From Stenocarpella maydis (taxonomy: Eukaryota; Ascomycota; Sordariomycetes; Diaporthales; Diaporthaceae), in contig NQMI01000033.1 of assembly GCA_002270565.1 (NCBI GenBank), positions 305,909 to 369,908 of the forward strand: a DNA stretch of 64,000 bases. Direction: 5' to 3'. This document shows positions 12,307 through 26,210 of the stretch, piece after piece. Each line of letters begins with the position of its first letter. The stretch's first letter is position 1. The notes below the pieces were generated by a model. That model was given only the letters and a program-made list of their open reading frames with translations, did no database searches and was not told where the DNA came from. The translations under genes were made by a program, and so were the position numbers.

Positions 12307-15300
12307 ACCACACGCAGACCATGCGTTCGCAACCCGAGCCCATGGCTTGCCCTTGCAGTAGCGGAGTAGCACACTGACAACCTGGCAGTCTAAAATTGAT
12401 CAAACACAACAAACAGCGGCCCAGCCATGTGCGAACGACATCCATTGCCACCCCTATTTTGGTTTGATGCAACTCGACTGCGTGCGAGTGACGCCTCCCG
12501 CTTGTCCGTCGAATAGCATTCTCGGATTAAGTGGGGGATTTGTCTAGCGTCCGTACCAAACCGTCAATCGCGTACCCATTTACTCGCCGTTCGAGGTGCT
12601 TCTTGCCACGCTCGCCGGTCGACATCACAGCCGCGCATCTAATGGTCCAGGCTTGCGAATTCATAACCCGGCATGGTGCTTCGCGCTACACGAGCGCGCG
12701 GTGCTACCTCTTGAAACGATTCCTATTGCAATCGACCGATAATGAGGTCACTCAAATGCATACAGAAGTGTGCACAATGCTACTGGACCACGGGTCCACC
12801 AGGGAAGTCTCCCCACTATCTGTGCCCTCTGAGGACAAGTCGACTGCTGCTACCATTGCCCAGTCACACAACCTTTGACTTTAGTCGTAGATATACCCTT
12901 GATCGATACCACCAAATCTGACCAAGTTTCCCAGGAGATGATTTTGGCATTCGGTATAATCTACCATACTAGGTAAAAACAGCGGACTTCGGCCGGGCTG
13001 ACAAGTCCTCAACTTGTCTGCCAGCTTCGCAGCTATGAAGCCCGCCCCCCGGGCGAATACAAGAACACTTGGGGAAACCCCCTTGCAAGTGATTTGCAGT
13101 GCATGAATTCACCCTCGCCTGGTGTTTGTTACAGTACAGTTGGAGGGCCGAGCCTCACGGCTCATCAGCTCTGAAGGCTCCCAGTAAAGGTTCTGACACC
13201 ACACCGAGGTTCCTTGGCAGGCAGCGAGAAGAACGTTCATAGAGGTGGTGGGGCATACTGTTAATATTTACGGGTCTTTCGGAAATGCGGTGCTGGGACA
13301 CTACGGTTCGGTCTGAATAACAAACCTTGCTACGCCCGCTCTGGCTCATCAACAAGCACAGACCACAGTCTGGACAAAAAATGCAGTACTGTACACCGTA
13401 TGCGCATTGCATTGTACATGACTTTGCGGGATCGTTTGTCCTACTCCGGTTTGGTGCTGGCACACTGATTCGATGGTCCAAATCGGGCGTCAGCAGCAGA
13501 ATGCATTGTTTCTGCGATTTGTGTGACGAGAGGGATGCCTCAATTTGTGAGATCTCCATCATCCATCAAGGTGTTGGCGGTCCCACATGGCACTTGTGCT
13601 GACAGGTTCCACAGCAGACGGGTATGCGCGCCGAGACTGTGCCAAACGCCCCATCTGAACCGTCGAGCGAGGCTGAGATGTGGTGGTACCTCGATCAGCG
13701 CTTTTGTCATCTTCTTACACTATGCCGGCATCCTTGGCCTCTTGAGAATGACACCGGAAGCTGCCACCCGGGATGATCCGGACCCTTCTCCCTGCATTCG
13801 CAAGTTCCGCTCCCAAAAGATGCCTGTTGATGATTCCACCTGGTGTCATCGTCATCAGGGTAGACGGGATTTACTATGAAGACATGTCAAACAACTGTCA
13901 GACTGGCCTTAATAAGGGCTGACTGTAGCTGTCCCAGCCGGAGAGCGGGTCCATCATCGATCCTGCGGTGGTGACTGTGACAAGGACATCCTGGTCGGAC
14001 CCAGGTATCGCCTTCATTTCGACAGAAAAAGCTCGACTTCTCAGTATGCCTCCCGCTATTGTTGCGGATTAGCGCTTCCCCGATCAACATCTCGCTTCAC
14101 CACCTCTGATCCTCGGCTCTCGCGACTCAACTGCATGAGAAACATCCTCGGGCCGGCTGCTAGAGCAGCCGCGTGCACTGTCGGAAGCACCTTGTGTACG
14201 TGTGGATCCCGTCGTGGACTTTTTTTTGACAGGAGGCTGCCGCGCTACTGCCGAGTGTGAAGATGGGCTGCAGGCGGGCCCCAGTGCTGGTTCAATCTGT
14301 CTGAGACTTTGGAGGATCATGCAGGCGAGCATCGTGAACGATCTAGTTCCCGGGTTCGATATCCAGAAAACCTTGGTAGGTTCGTACGACACCTTACAGC
14401 TAATCTTGCACACCGCGGGGCTTGTCCTCGCTGTTATTGGGCATCCTGGGAAGGGCGCCTCTTCGCAACAACGGCTGTGAAGACATTGGCAGCAAGGCCG
14501 AGGAGACTTCGCTCCAGCACAGTTTATCTGACCGTTTGTCCTCAAGAGGTCGGCAAAACCGACGCGCACCTCCCGACAGCGACTTCCAGGTAAGATTTTG
14601 GGTTTGGCACAACGGCTCCAGCACCTTGTCCGCCCAGATGCTGGGTCAACTGATCAGCGAAGTCCCTGGATTTTGCCTCGGCGTTCAGCAGGGCATGGCC
14701 CGCAGACGCTCTGAACTGGATCCTCCAACCTCCGCCAACCCTACATTGCGGGTCTCAAACGTTAACATTCCTCTTGCGACAGCACGTATCTGTATACGCA
14801 CAGGAGGAGAAGACTACTGCCAGAGATCTCCTAAGATCTACGAACACCCTGTCTCGTAAATTCAGTGGCGCAGTGGATGGAGGCACTGAGGAACTCTCGC
14901 TTGCTTGTGAGCATGAAGATTTTGCACAGAATACAGCCTTGCCTCATTCCCCGGCCACGAGCCTTGCAGGGACGTTGAGGCATCACGCATTGGAAACGGA
15001 TAGCCTAGGCCTCTCCGCATCTCCACGTTCGCTGATCTTCACACCGCCAAGCTCGCAACCTCTGCACGAATATGGGAAAATGTGTGAACATCCTATCCAG
15101 CTGAGGACTGGATGGGCCGTCAGATGGTCCTGTGCTGGTCCAGCGCGAGCGGCTCCGTGGCTCCAAGGATTAGGTGTGCGAGAAGCTGACTGGTCTGGGC
15201 ACATCTCAGGGGCTAGGCGTCAGCCATTTTGCAACACGACCGACCCGACTACAGTGCGACTTGTGGCGTCCGACGGGGAATCAGCGCTGTCGCAGTGTCT

Positions 15301-17225
15301 GTGCGGATGGCGTCGAATGCACACTACCAGGACTGCTTTTTGTCGAGGCAAGAAGAATATGTGCGCTCGGATGGTGGGGCTGAAGAGACGATGCTCCCTG
15401 GCCGAAGGCGGCAAACCCACCACCCCTCGGTCGCAGCAGGTGATCAGTCAACGCTGAGATCTCCACGATGGATCTGGTGGCAGGCCATGGCATCGCTCAG
15501 GCTCTGCAGATCTTCATCCCCTACAGTCCTATCCAATGCTGCAAACGCATCGCTTCATCTTGGACAACCCCTCGCCGTCTGGCCCTGGCTGGCTCAGCCG
15601 AGATGCATTTGGACCCGCACAAGTGACGGAGTTCGCCTTACAGGTGTCTTAAGGGGCGTCAGCCACCATCCTGGTGACAGCTGCCAAGTGTATGGCTGTA
15701 ATTCCAGGGAGGGCTAGGTAGATTGGCGACACCAAGCCAGAGCATACGACGACCCAGACCCAGCCTCTAACCTCTCAGCTGGCCTGTCGTCGATTTGCTA
15801 GGCCCGAGAATTGTTTCCTGATTCTGGGCTGGTGATGCTCTGTTGGAGGCATGGCACATGAGATGGGCAAGTTGCCATGCAGGTCACAGCATCCAGGCAA
15901 CGGTATGCCCTCCTGGAGATGATTGGTTCTCTTGAGCATCGGTCGCGTAGGGCGAGGGGGGGGGAATTAGCCTCAGCTAGCGTCCTCGCTCTTTGTTGAG
16001 GCAGGCGTATGAGCCGGCAAGAACGGCATCAACACACGAAAGGCGTTCAAACGTCCGCCGAAACGCACGGGAGGCTTACCCGGCACCCAATCCTGTCTTT
16101 CGTCCGACCTCCTGCGTCCGCTAGGTCGGAAGGTTTTCTGTGTTGGTGTCCATTTCCGCAGTTCAACGCCTGTCAATCAGGGCGCCATCGTTTGTAGTTC
16201 AGCAGGTATCAGACAGGTGGGCCAAAAGACGAGGTGTTGAGACACGTGTAGTCCACTAGGAGGGTTCAGGATCGACAGCGACGACCTCACGCAATACGAG
16301 ACAGCCACTCATTCGAAAGGATACTAACAACATCAATGGCGCCTGCTCGATAACATGGCCCCTGGGGCTGAGGTGCGGTGGAGACGGGGTTCCCCTTCGG
16401 AAACCGTCAAACGACAACCGCTCTACATGACCAAGGAAATTAGACTTCGATTCCACATTATGCGCTACGATTCCGCATGTGCGCCACGCCTAGCAGCTGA
16501 GGTCAAAGATATGATATTGCTTAACTGCATGTATTCATTACGAGCAACGACACATGCCCGGGGGGGGGGTCACTTTTCTGTCATAGCCGTCAGACCCGCT
16601 TGCAATATGTCACATTTCCTAATCAGCCACATCGACCAGGCGCATCGAGAGCCCCATACCAACTCCCCATCCTCTCCCACCCAGGCGAGAGCCTCGCGAA
16701 TCTGTGCGAACCAGCATTTTCGTAAAGAAGAGGCGGCAATACCGACAGAGCGGGCAGGCAGGTTTCCCCTAGAGTAGCTATCTACGGGCCTCCCGGACAT
16801 GGGCCTGTCATCAGCCCTCCAAAATCCCCGCCCCGTGCCGCGGCATACGCACTGTGCGAGCGTGTACGTGAGCGATCCAACGTGGTAGCGAGCATGAGAC
16901 GGGGAGGGACTGTGAGGCTGAGGCGTCATGCTTAGAACAGCAGGGCGGGCCGCCGGGTATGTGACAGACTCCGTGAGCCCTGGGCCTCGCGGAGCCCGGC
17001 GGGGGCATATTGGCATATCCGGCCGGCACTTACGGGTCTGCCGCCAACAAGGAAATCTCGGAGGCGAGTATGATTCAGTCTGCCTTGGGACTGGCGATGG
17101 AGCTTCCCGTCCTGCGCCATGCGTCTGTTATTTGCGATACGCGTATATGCAAGGGCAGACAGCGGACGCTGGCGCCGGTCGCATCGTCATCTCGGCAGGG
17201 TTTACTGCATATCACACTTGAGCGC

Positions 17226-17262
17226 GTGCTGCTGCTGCGGCGGCGGCGGCGGCGGCGGGGCA
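17226..17262. repeat. (CGG)n / (CTG)n trinucleotide repeat
   Basis: Three CTG units run into about seven CGG units. No coding gene is supported around them. Confidence 0.8.
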
Positions 17263-19870
17263 GTATGGGGAAGAGGTAGCCAGGCTGACGAGGCCAGAGC
17301 ATTATTTCTCCCTTGTCTCCCTGACAATAATTGCTTGGGATCCTTCCGCATAGGGGCGTGGCGGCCTTGGCGAAAGCCCAATCTGATCAGTGACAAGGGC
17401 AGCAAGACACCAGCACCACCCTTTTTGCAAAGCCCCGTCCGACGAGGTCCGTTGACGGCACGGACGAGATGTTGTTTTCTGATGCGACATCTCCACCGCC
17501 GGGCCGGGACCCTTGATATCTGGGTGCGCCACCCTTGCTATTTTTGGGCGGTGAGAAGCTCGTGTGGGGCGGGGGCTGGCTTAGGAGGTGTTTCGCCCGA
17601 AATTAGACAGAGGACACACGGGCAGAGGCAGAGAAACTTGCCGTCGATATTCTCCTGGGGCGTCGGGGAATATCCAGGACCAGTCGAGGTGGATGAGGTG
17701 GATGGGGGGGCCGAACCGCATGGGCCTCATCCTCTCAGCTGAGCATCCTGAGCGGCTCCTGGCGTATTAGTGGCGCATCTGCCAACAATGCGGCTCTCAG
17801 GCCGTTTTGGAGCCCTTCGGCTGGGAAGACAACCTGCGAGCCAGGGGGGGCGCCGCTCCCCGATTGGTGATCCCGGCGACGCTCCCGTTCGGTCACCACC
17901 CGCATGATCTGCACGTGTCCGGGCTGCCTTCCGGTGGTGTAGTGGTTGGCACACCTGGCCGCGGGCCTGGGTTTGTCTTCCCGCCCCCAGCTTTTCTGTC
18001 CGAAAGCTTGACGACCGCGTGTCCATTGGGCGCGCCGTTATAGCACTCCCTCGCCTATAGCGTCCACACACGAGCCTGCTTGGGCTACGATGCCGAATCT
18101 CATGCAGTGCCGTGCCGTGCCGTGCAGACGCGAGGGCTGCGGTTTGTCTCGAGATGCCCTCTGGCTGATCTCTGCTCCCCAGCAGGCAGAAGCGTCCCTG
18201 GTCCGACCTCAGATACCCCATGCCGGGTTGCTCAATACGGATATCTCCGGCAGACTTGCCACTCCTATGTGCAGCCCCACCACAACACGGCCATGTGGTT
18301 GTTCTACCTAGCAGCGTACTGACATGGTACGCAAGCACGCCCGCATCCGGCTCTTGTCGAGGCCCCACAGCTTCGAGAAGCCCTTGAGGAAGCTTCAGAT
18401 CGGGCGTGGAGACCTCTCAGTGGCCCCTTGATCCTGCGTCGCCCCCTGTCGGCCCACTTGCACCGTCACGCTATGACGGACAGATAGCAGAGGCAACTTT
18501 TACCACGTCGAGACTAACTAACGAAGTTAAAAGGAAATAGGGTTAGCCAGCAAAAAGGGTATGGCCTGGCTGCCTAGGCGCCGCCGGGGCCATTGCAGGA
18601 AGCTGAAGGTGATGCTGCAAGCCGTCATGTCCTTGGCGTGATACGTCGCGGAGCCTTCCGAGACCTCTCATGCGGTGATGGAGAACTCCCCAACCTGCAG
18701 CCCTCGTCCACCTACACTACTTGCAGAGTAGTATAGAGTTTCGGGTCTAGCGTGCCCGGAGCTCCAAGCGAGCGCCCGCCTGCTCCCTCGTGCATCGAGC
18801 TTGCGCTGGCTTGGACATGACTGGCATTTTGTTTGTACACATGATGGTGTGTGACAAGAAAGCCTGAAAGCCTGGCAATAACAACATTGGCAGTCACAAA
18901 ACTCTAGTGGTTCGGGGCTCGAGGCGAGATGGCCGGAGGTGTCTGATAAGAGAACCATGTGCCGCCGGACAGCCGTGAGCTCAAGGTTTGCCAGGCGGGC
19001 TCGCTACGCCGTGGCCATCCGTGTCGGCACATGCTGCAGCTGAGAGAGCATCAGGGCGACCGCGCCGGTTGCCCCGGGGTCCTCACAGTGGCCCCCAGTC
19101 GACGCCGGGGGCCCCGGACAGAGTCGCAGCAGGAAGGGCCAGCACAGCTCATACGGCCGGGGTTGCGAGAGCTCGCCCCTCGACGGGATGCTGATCCGGG
19201 GTCGGGGAAGGGCAGGGCGTCGTCCCAATATCTGCGGCATCTCATCGTGCAGGCCTTATCAGTACGGCAGTGGACAAGTGGCGCCGGGGAATGCGATCCA
19301 CGATCCACATGCACAGGGCCATGCGCAATCTGCGGCGATCTCACGCAGGTTAAACAGCTCCTGCATGCGGCTGCAGCAGGGTGGAAACAGGCCACTGGGC
19401 GGGCCCTCAGGCAGAGCAATGGGCCGTGGTGCCCGCTGCTCGCTGCGGGACGGCGGACATGTTTGGTCTTGCTTAGTGCTGGCTGCTGACTGGGCTCGAT
19501 CCGGGCTCGACTCGGCCGACGCCGGGTGACGGGGGCGAGGGAGGGGAGTTAACCCTGGGAGAAGTATACTCGTGGCTGATGTACCGGCCATTATCCGGGT
19601 TCATGTCACTCCCGCATGAGCCTTGCAGGCGCGAGGTCGTCTGCCGGTTGGCCACAGGACGGAGGGCGAGGATGCACTGCGCTGCGATGCGATACGGATC
19701 TTGGGCTTTCTGCCCGTCAGGTGCACTGCCGCAGGGAACATGATGCCATGGTGTTCGCCATGTACGTGCCCTCTGTGTCGGCGGGGTGCGACCAGCTGGG
19801 GGCCACACATGGCCACAGCCCTACACAGTAAGGCCCTGCCAGCCCGTTTCCCTCCAGCGGCCCATTACTG

Positions 19871-19903
19871 GACGACGACGGCGGCGACGACGACGACGGC
19901 CTA
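19871..19903. repeat. (GAC)n-rich trinucleotide repeat
   Basis: Imperfect GAC/GGC trinucleotides, about ten units. Confidence 0.75.
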
Positions 19904-19970
19904 CCTCCATCCCTGTGCGACCCCATCCGACGGGGATGTGATGCCTGTGCGCAGCGAGGACAAGGTAAGT

Positions 19971-20023
19971 ACTCCTCTGTACTGCCCCGTACTGCTCTGT
20001 ACTGCTCTGTACTGCTCTGTAGG
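19971..20023. repeat. 10-bp tandem repeat (TGCTCTGTAC-type)
   Basis: About five copies of a 10-bp unit, the last three perfect. Confidence 0.85.
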
Positions 20024-22232
20024 TACGTAGCAGTGAGAGGGAGAGCCTCTGGCGGACGAGGAGGCGATGGTGCGTCTGGAACCCACGCCACCACGGTCCA
20101 TCGAATTCCAGCGCGAGAGCCTAAACCATGCTATTGCTCATCCGGCGGCGGGGCCCCTGGCCAGAGAGGGCTACTCCAGAGTCCTCGCCCCGCAGGCTCG
20201 GGCTACCCCTTCACTACATCCCATCCCATCAGCACCAGGCCGTGGTTACGCACACCACTGCTCTCGACCCTGGTGGCTAACACGGCTGGCCCAGCTCGTC
20301 GGGCCCAGCTCGTCGGGCCCAGCCACCAGCGCAGTCACCGCGCGGGACGGACTCACGTAGAAAGCCGGGCCTCGTCAGGGGTCATCGCCGCCGGGCCGGC
20401 AATCTGCTTCATCAGACCACCCCAAAGCTGGGTGGCGCTGCTTCTGTTAGACCCGTCATCTCAAAGGGCTCCCGGCCGCCCGTGCACGTATCCGGCGCCC
20501 TGGGAGGCGGGTCGCATCTTCCCCGTGTGCCCATCCAGTGTCAGCGAGCCGTAATCCTCGTTTCAACAATGCGCAGGGCCTTCCCCAGCGTCGGGATCGG
20601 CCCCATGGGCGCAGCGCGAAGCTTTACAAGAGATGCTACAACGTCCGTGCCTCTCTGCCGGACCGAGCACAGCAACATCACGCAGACCAAGTCCGGTACG
20701 AGCTCTGTCTGCCGCATTCCTTGATGGGCCGAGAGCAGCTCGGAGTAAATCCGCCGTCAGACTTTCTGGTGACAGCATGGCTAGGTAGGTGACCCCCCTG
20801 CGAGAAAACCCATCCAGGGCGTGCCTGCGGCCCACGGTAGAGAATGGCAGGTGGGCTTCTCCGGGCTCGGTCTGTAGCGGCCATGGCCTCGCCAGACGTC
20901 GATTCCGTTTTGGATGGAGCCATGCACGACTTGGCTGTTTACGGGGATAGAGTTAGTGACAGACCATTACGAGTCGGCGGTGATGCCAAGGCCAATGTGA
21001 GTTTGGTCGCCCTGTGGCTGCGTCCAAGATCGCGCAATACGCCCTCATCGAGACCACCTGCATGGCTGTGTGTTATTCCCGTCGCCCTCCCATCCTCCGT
21101 CCCTCCCGGACAATGGACCATCTCCCTCCTAGTGTGCGTGGCTCGGGAGATGGTTCCGCTGGCGTGGCAAACTGCACTAAGTAGTGGAGGTGTTCGTGTC
21201 AAGGCCTCGACTAGGGCGGCATGTGTTAAAAACTTCCGGTCTCCTCTCTGCGGCGCACAGACGGGAGGCCCCTTGGGGCCATGGGAAAACAAACAAAGAC
21301 GTCTGACGCGGTTCCGTTTCCGTCCAAGTTGCTCCGTAGCTCGCTCGGCCGGTATGGGTTACCCAAGAGCGAGAGGCTGAGCCAAGAGGAGACGGGGCCC
21401 GGCAGTCCGTTCGAGCACTGCGTCTCCCGTCGGTCGCCAGGGGATGCATGCCTGATAGGGGAGTGATGAATTCATGCTGGGCGATGAGCTTGCCCTTCGG
21501 CATATCGCACCATGATAACCTGGTGATCAGCGTGGTCCGGCCGGACTCGGAATGGTCTCGACGGCGTCAGGGGTCGCCCCAAGAATCACACCCAGGGCTC
21601 CCCAACAGCTGCCCATCAGTTGGGCTACTGCCGTGGCATCTGTGGCCAGTGCTCTCCTCACTTCATGTTCACCAGTGATCGAGGTGCCTCAGCCGCGCCA
21701 GCTGGCGCTAGGGGCGGTCTCAAGTCTTCGATTGCGGCTAGAGCATGGTGGGATACGGGATGCCGCCTGGCCTGGACATCTGGAATGGATTCTAATGCAT
21801 GCTAAAGGGACTTTTGGCGACGCCAAGGTGATGTAGCCCGAGACAAGATGCGTCATCAAAGTCCATGATGTTGTTTAGCACACGCTCGCATCTTGAGACG
21901 AGAGATGTGCGCAGAGGATGGGGTCGGGAGCTCGTCTTGAGAGTGGCTCGGGGCGAGGTTGGAACTTTTCTACAGAGCTGTTGACTTTCCCCCACCCATG
22001 TGTTTGGCACATCGCATCGAGAAATCCCATGTCTATTTCGGTGTCACATGCCCAAGCTTCCTGCGTAGACGCTGGCGGAGACGTAGAACTGGTCGTCTTG
22101 GATCTGTCTTTCACAATCATATTCAAAGGTTGGGAGCCTCGAGCTGGACCAGTCTCTTTCATGGATGAGCGACCTGCATACCAATTGGCAGATAGTTCCT
22201 GGGCGCCCTGAAGTGTGTGATGCCCTTGTGGG

Positions 22233-22276
<44 letters not shown>
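22233..22276. repeat. 44-nt uninterrupted poly-A tract
   Basis: A pure A tract of 44 nt in DNA that is otherwise GC-balanced. It could be the tail of a retroposed RNA (LINE, SINE or processed copy) inserted on the plus strand, or simple slippage. I see no recognisable element upstream and no obvious target-site duplication. Confidence 0.95.
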
Positions 22277-22277
<1 letters not shown>

Positions 22278-22732
22278 CCGTTCTATAATTCTGGAATCAC
22301 TCCTTGATCTCCAGTTAGTCGAGGTGGTTCCCGACCTGGTCACACAGAAGAGACTATCCATCCCACTTGGGACATGATATCAGAGCCGCTGGGTCTAATT
22401 CAACGCGTTCCCGAGGGATATACAAGCACTGCACGCGTCATCACCCTTAGGAGTCGACACCCAGAGGTTGGACACCCACAGGTTGAGCACCTCTGTAGCG
22501 AATTTTTCTCTAGGAAGAGCCTTGACCAACATGACGCCCGGGGATATATCATCGGGCATTGCCGAAGAGGCTGCTTGCTGTCACACACGCTCACATGAGC
22601 TAGGTGGCATGTGGCTGGTACCTGAACGCTTCGGGTCGCGGTGAGACCGTTATCGTGGACCAAGACATCGCGTGTTGTTTCCACGTATACAACAACGCCT
22701 GGTCCTGTCGTCCTTCATGAGGCACCCGTCGG

Positions 22733-24469
22733 TCACACTGGCGACCGCCGACCGGGCCAAAAGCCCCAAACAGACCGACGGCACAATCCAGCCTGCTGCG
22801 AAAGATGAGCCTGGCGAGCCGTCGGAAATTGGACTGAGGCCGAGGCGAGAGGGTGTGTTTCACCTTTCCAAGACGATATACCCTCTGCACGAGGCAGAAG
22901 CTCCAAGCCGCGGCGTGAGAAATGACCGGTCCACCGCGGCCGCCGAAGTCGCCGCCCCTCATCCTCAACCGCAGCAGGCGAGGTGTCACATTTGAGCCGC
23001 GCGGGCGGAGGGACCCGCTGTAGCGACAGCGAACATATCCCTCCGGCCGCGATGATGGTCTCAACTCGTCGTGCTCCATGCACCAGCCCGGGAAACTTTA
23101 GCCGTGCCGCCAACCCCCATCCTGCGAATGACGGGCCCGAAATGAGGTGCTGATACGAGGCACAGGGAGCAGGATCGGCTCGCCCTGCATGGCTGGCAAG
23201 TCCCGCTGTAATCGTTGCAACATCCGCGTCATGTTGGAGTAAGGGGCCTATGAACCAGCACATACACATTCCATGACAGTGTCCTGAGTCTTGCCATGAA
23301 GCTGGTAAGCTAAGATCGCAGGCCAACCTGCCTGGCGTGCCCCCACCCGAGCAAGAACCGTGGGTGCCGATGAGGTCGTCCGCCGGCGGTTGGTATTCGG
23401 TAATCTGGGATCTGGCGCATATTCGATCCAAACTGGTGTCGGTAAGGAGGCGGGCCCATACTTCCGACCAAGCAAGAGCTGTTCTTGCTGCATTCAAGAC
23501 AGACCTGCATGTTGCAGAGAAGATCCTGGGAAGCAGGGTCGGACTGAAAACCGGCTGGGCCCGAGGGAGCCCGGTGTGACAGCTAACGCGGGAGCAGGGC
23601 GATAACGGATACGAAGGCTCGCAGGGCAGGATGCAGACGAAAATGACGAGATGAGGCAGAAGACACCGGAGAGGCCTGGCGGGTGAGGATATGATAAGTG
23701 ATGAGTGCGGCTCGCCCTTACATGGCCGGCTCTTATGGGGAGAGTGCAGCCGGAGAAGCAAAGCCTTGGTTGTGTAACCTGCCAGAATTAGCTGAGATTT
23801 TGATGCGCTGCAGGCTGTCTCGATTTGATAACGGTGATTGATCTGCTGCGCTTCATATGTTGGAACGAGACACGCAGACACGCGGCCACCATCGAAGCTC
23901 TTGCAGGTCACAAGACATCCAGGGTGGCATTCTGAGAGGCGGTCTGCAATCCCAGCATCCTGCGGCCGGTTCAGGGCACCTGCATCCGTGTCGTGATGCA
24001 TACACATCCCGCGGCAGGGAGCACAGCTCGGTGAGCTCGGGGAGGTTGGTTCTTGGAACTGCCCACAAAACATGCTCATGGGAGAAAATATCTGGCAGGC
24101 AAGAAGCGCCCAGACTCGCGTATTCTCACTCGATGCCGGCCCTCGGACAAAACGGTGTGCAGCGGGAGTAATCCTCCTGCTGGGGCCATGATCCAACCTG
24201 TAACGGCTGGGCATGGGAATGCAAGGGCAGGATCGTGCAGGAGTAGCGCCAGGCGACAGTTCCAAAAATTGACAGGTCGGAACTGAAGGGTATGGTTGCC
24301 TTTGATCTTCACTTCCCCATAGAATCCTTCCATCATCGGTTGTCGCATGTGAGCTGTCAGAATTAGGAGTCGGGGCAGAGACTTGATCGCAATGTGACTT
24401 CTTTGTACCGATGCTTGTCAGTGGTCGATTGAAAGAATACCATGGCTTAGGCATATTCATGAATTGCAA
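22733..24469 (-). CDS. Long open frame of 578 residues, unrecognised and doubtful
   Basis: This is the longest uninterrupted frame in the left 26 kb apart from the repeat-driven ones. A stop-free run this long is not expected by chance at this base composition, which argues for some constraint. Against coding, the translation is rich in Cys, His, Arg, Ser and Pro, shows no domain, transmembrane pattern or conserved motif that I recognise, and shorter frames lie opposite. The ATG at 24469 is simply the first in the frame. Listed so that it can be tested; I assign no function. Confidence 0.18.
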   Translation of the reverse strand: MQFMNMPKPWYSFNRPLTSIGTKKSHCDQVSAPTPNSDSSHATTDDGRILWGSEDQRQPYPSVPTCQFLELSPGATPARSCPCIPMPSRYRLDHGPSRRITPAAHRFVRGPASSENTRVWALLACQIFSPMSMFCGQFQEPTSPSSPSCAPCRGMCMHHDTDAGALNRPQDAGIADRLSECHPGCLVTCKSFDGGRVSACLVPTYEAQQINHRYQIETACSASKSQLILAGYTTKALLLRLHSPHKSRPCKGEPHSSLIISSPARPLRCLLPHLVIFVCILPCEPSYPLSPCSRVSCHTGLPRAQPVFSPTLLPRIFSATCRSVLNAARTALAWSEVWARLLTDTSLDRICARSQITEYQPPADDLIGTHGSCSGGGTPGRLACDLSLPASWQDSGHCHGMCMCWFIGPLLQHDADVATITAGLASHAGRADPAPCASYQHLISGPSFAGWGLAARLKFPGLVHGARRVETIIAAGGICSLSLQRVPPPARLKCDTSPAAVEDEGRRLRRPRWTGHFSRRGLELLPRAEGISSWKGETHPLASASVQFPTARQAHLSQQAGLCRRSVWGFWPGRRSPV

Positions 24470-24866
24470 AACGATGTGGGGTCAATGAGAATATATCGTG
24501 GGTTATGCACAAACAGGATCAGTCTCTCCAGGCTGGACCTCTATTCCCGACTGGCTGGGTCTGTCTGGGTCTCGGTCTGCTCCTTCACCTGTGGTGAACT
24601 GCACAAGTGATCTGTCCGAAAGTGCCCGCCTGTCATATGTTGCCCTCGCTTGATAGTCGGTCGGAGCTGGGCTGTAACTTGTAGCTTGGTGAGTAGCTAA
24701 CCTTGTATCTAGTACAGAAAAACTGCTGGAGTATACCATGCCCACAGTGCTGCAAACCTCCCCAACTGTGGAAATGCTCCACAAGAGCGCCAGCAAGGTA
24801 GCCGAGGACACATCTGGGCTTAGGAAGGTCCCATATTGCCAGCTCGCCCTGCACGTTGCGGACGGC

Positions 24867-24923
24867 GACTGACCGACGACTGACCGACGACTGACCGACG
24901 ACTGACCGACGACTGACCGACGA
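24867..24923. repeat. 11-bp minisatellite (CTGACCGACGA)n
   Basis: Five nearly perfect copies of CTGACCGACGA, ending at GATGGAGCG. Confidence 0.9.
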
Positions 24924-26203
24924 TGGAGCGAGCGGAACTGAGGTTCTTTCGAGGTGGGCGCAGAGTGTTAGCCTTGCTACTATGCGCGATTAACGCAAAA
25001 CGTCCAGAACCGTCGCCGGTGGAACAAAAGGAAGGCATGTGGGCTTGGGCCACTGGAAGCCTTGCGGTGGGAGGCAGCGCCTGGTGGCGAAGGGTCGTAG
25101 GCCATTTGGGCTCTGCGGTAACAAACTTTCGCGCCGTTACCATGAGACGTTGACGAGGAGATGGTGCTCACCCACCCTCGCTTTCCCAGACAGCACTCGA
25201 CACGTGTCTGGGCTATTCGAGGGCGCGTCTCTCGCAAGGGTAGCTGCTGATGGCGTTCGTGGTCCATCTTGGCCCGGGTGACTCGGCCTGGGCAACTTTC
25301 CAGTCGATAGCACTGGCTGTAAAGGAATACAACCAAAGGAAATGTTCACAGGACGCAGGCAACGGCCATGGGCCGTGAGAGGTGTTCGAGTACAGCCCGT
25401 GGGTTGTTCCATGAGGACGCTCTCCTTCTTGCCCCCTGACAGACCACACACGCAGATACAGTAAGGCTTCTGCGGAGAGGCACCGCCAGACAGGCGTCCT
25501 GCCGCAACCCATGGCACCCGATGCCTATCATCGTGCGTCCGGCATGTCTCATGCATAATATCTGCGGACGATATCAGTCTAATGCCTCGCGGGGTCGGCG
25601 TGCACTTCTCTGGGCAGAAGGGGCGATCAGAGGTTTCAAATCACACCTCTGGGGTGCTGACTGGCTTGGCCTCCCAAGGATGGCGAGAAGAGGCAAGACA
25701 AGGGAGCCCGGAGAAACCATCTTCCTCTGGATGCCTTGATTGGTAATGGGCAACGCTGACCAGTCACGGTGTGGAAATGATGGCGTTAAGCCACACATCT
25801 AAAACCGAGGGCCGATTTGGTGGCGACGCATCAGGCTTGCCGTGATGGCGACCTGCCATACTTGGGTGATATGCAGTGGAGATGGCCAAGGTGTGTGTGT
25901 CCGTCACGGACCCTCGATTCAGGATGGATGCAAGCTAGATCGGCCCCGGTGGCCCCACCGCTAGACCTTTGCCGGTGCTCTAGCAGCCCAGTAAAGTGGT
26001 GAGCACGTTGGCCTGTTGCCAGCAATAGGCTCCGTCGGGCTCAGTACCACACCATGCAAACGCCGATGGCAGCAACGGGTGGCCCCTCTTATTGCCGATG
26101 ACGTGGGCATGGGTTGGTGATGGCGGGGCTTGGTTGCGGTGATGTGATGGCTGCACTCCGGGCTGCTCGGCCTGTATAACCGCGAGGGCAGCAGGCTCTT
26201 ATC

Positions 26204-26210
26204 TATATAA
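26204..26210 (+). promoter_or_regulatory. TATA-like box upstream of the SDR reductase
   Basis: TATATAA lies about 130 bp upstream of the ATG at 26341. The spacing would allow a 5' UTR of about 100 nt. Positional inference only. Confidence 0.45.

Noticed and set aside
14340..14370. B-box-like sequence GGTTCGATATCC
   Set aside because: No A box at a suitable distance and no tRNA fold could be drawn.
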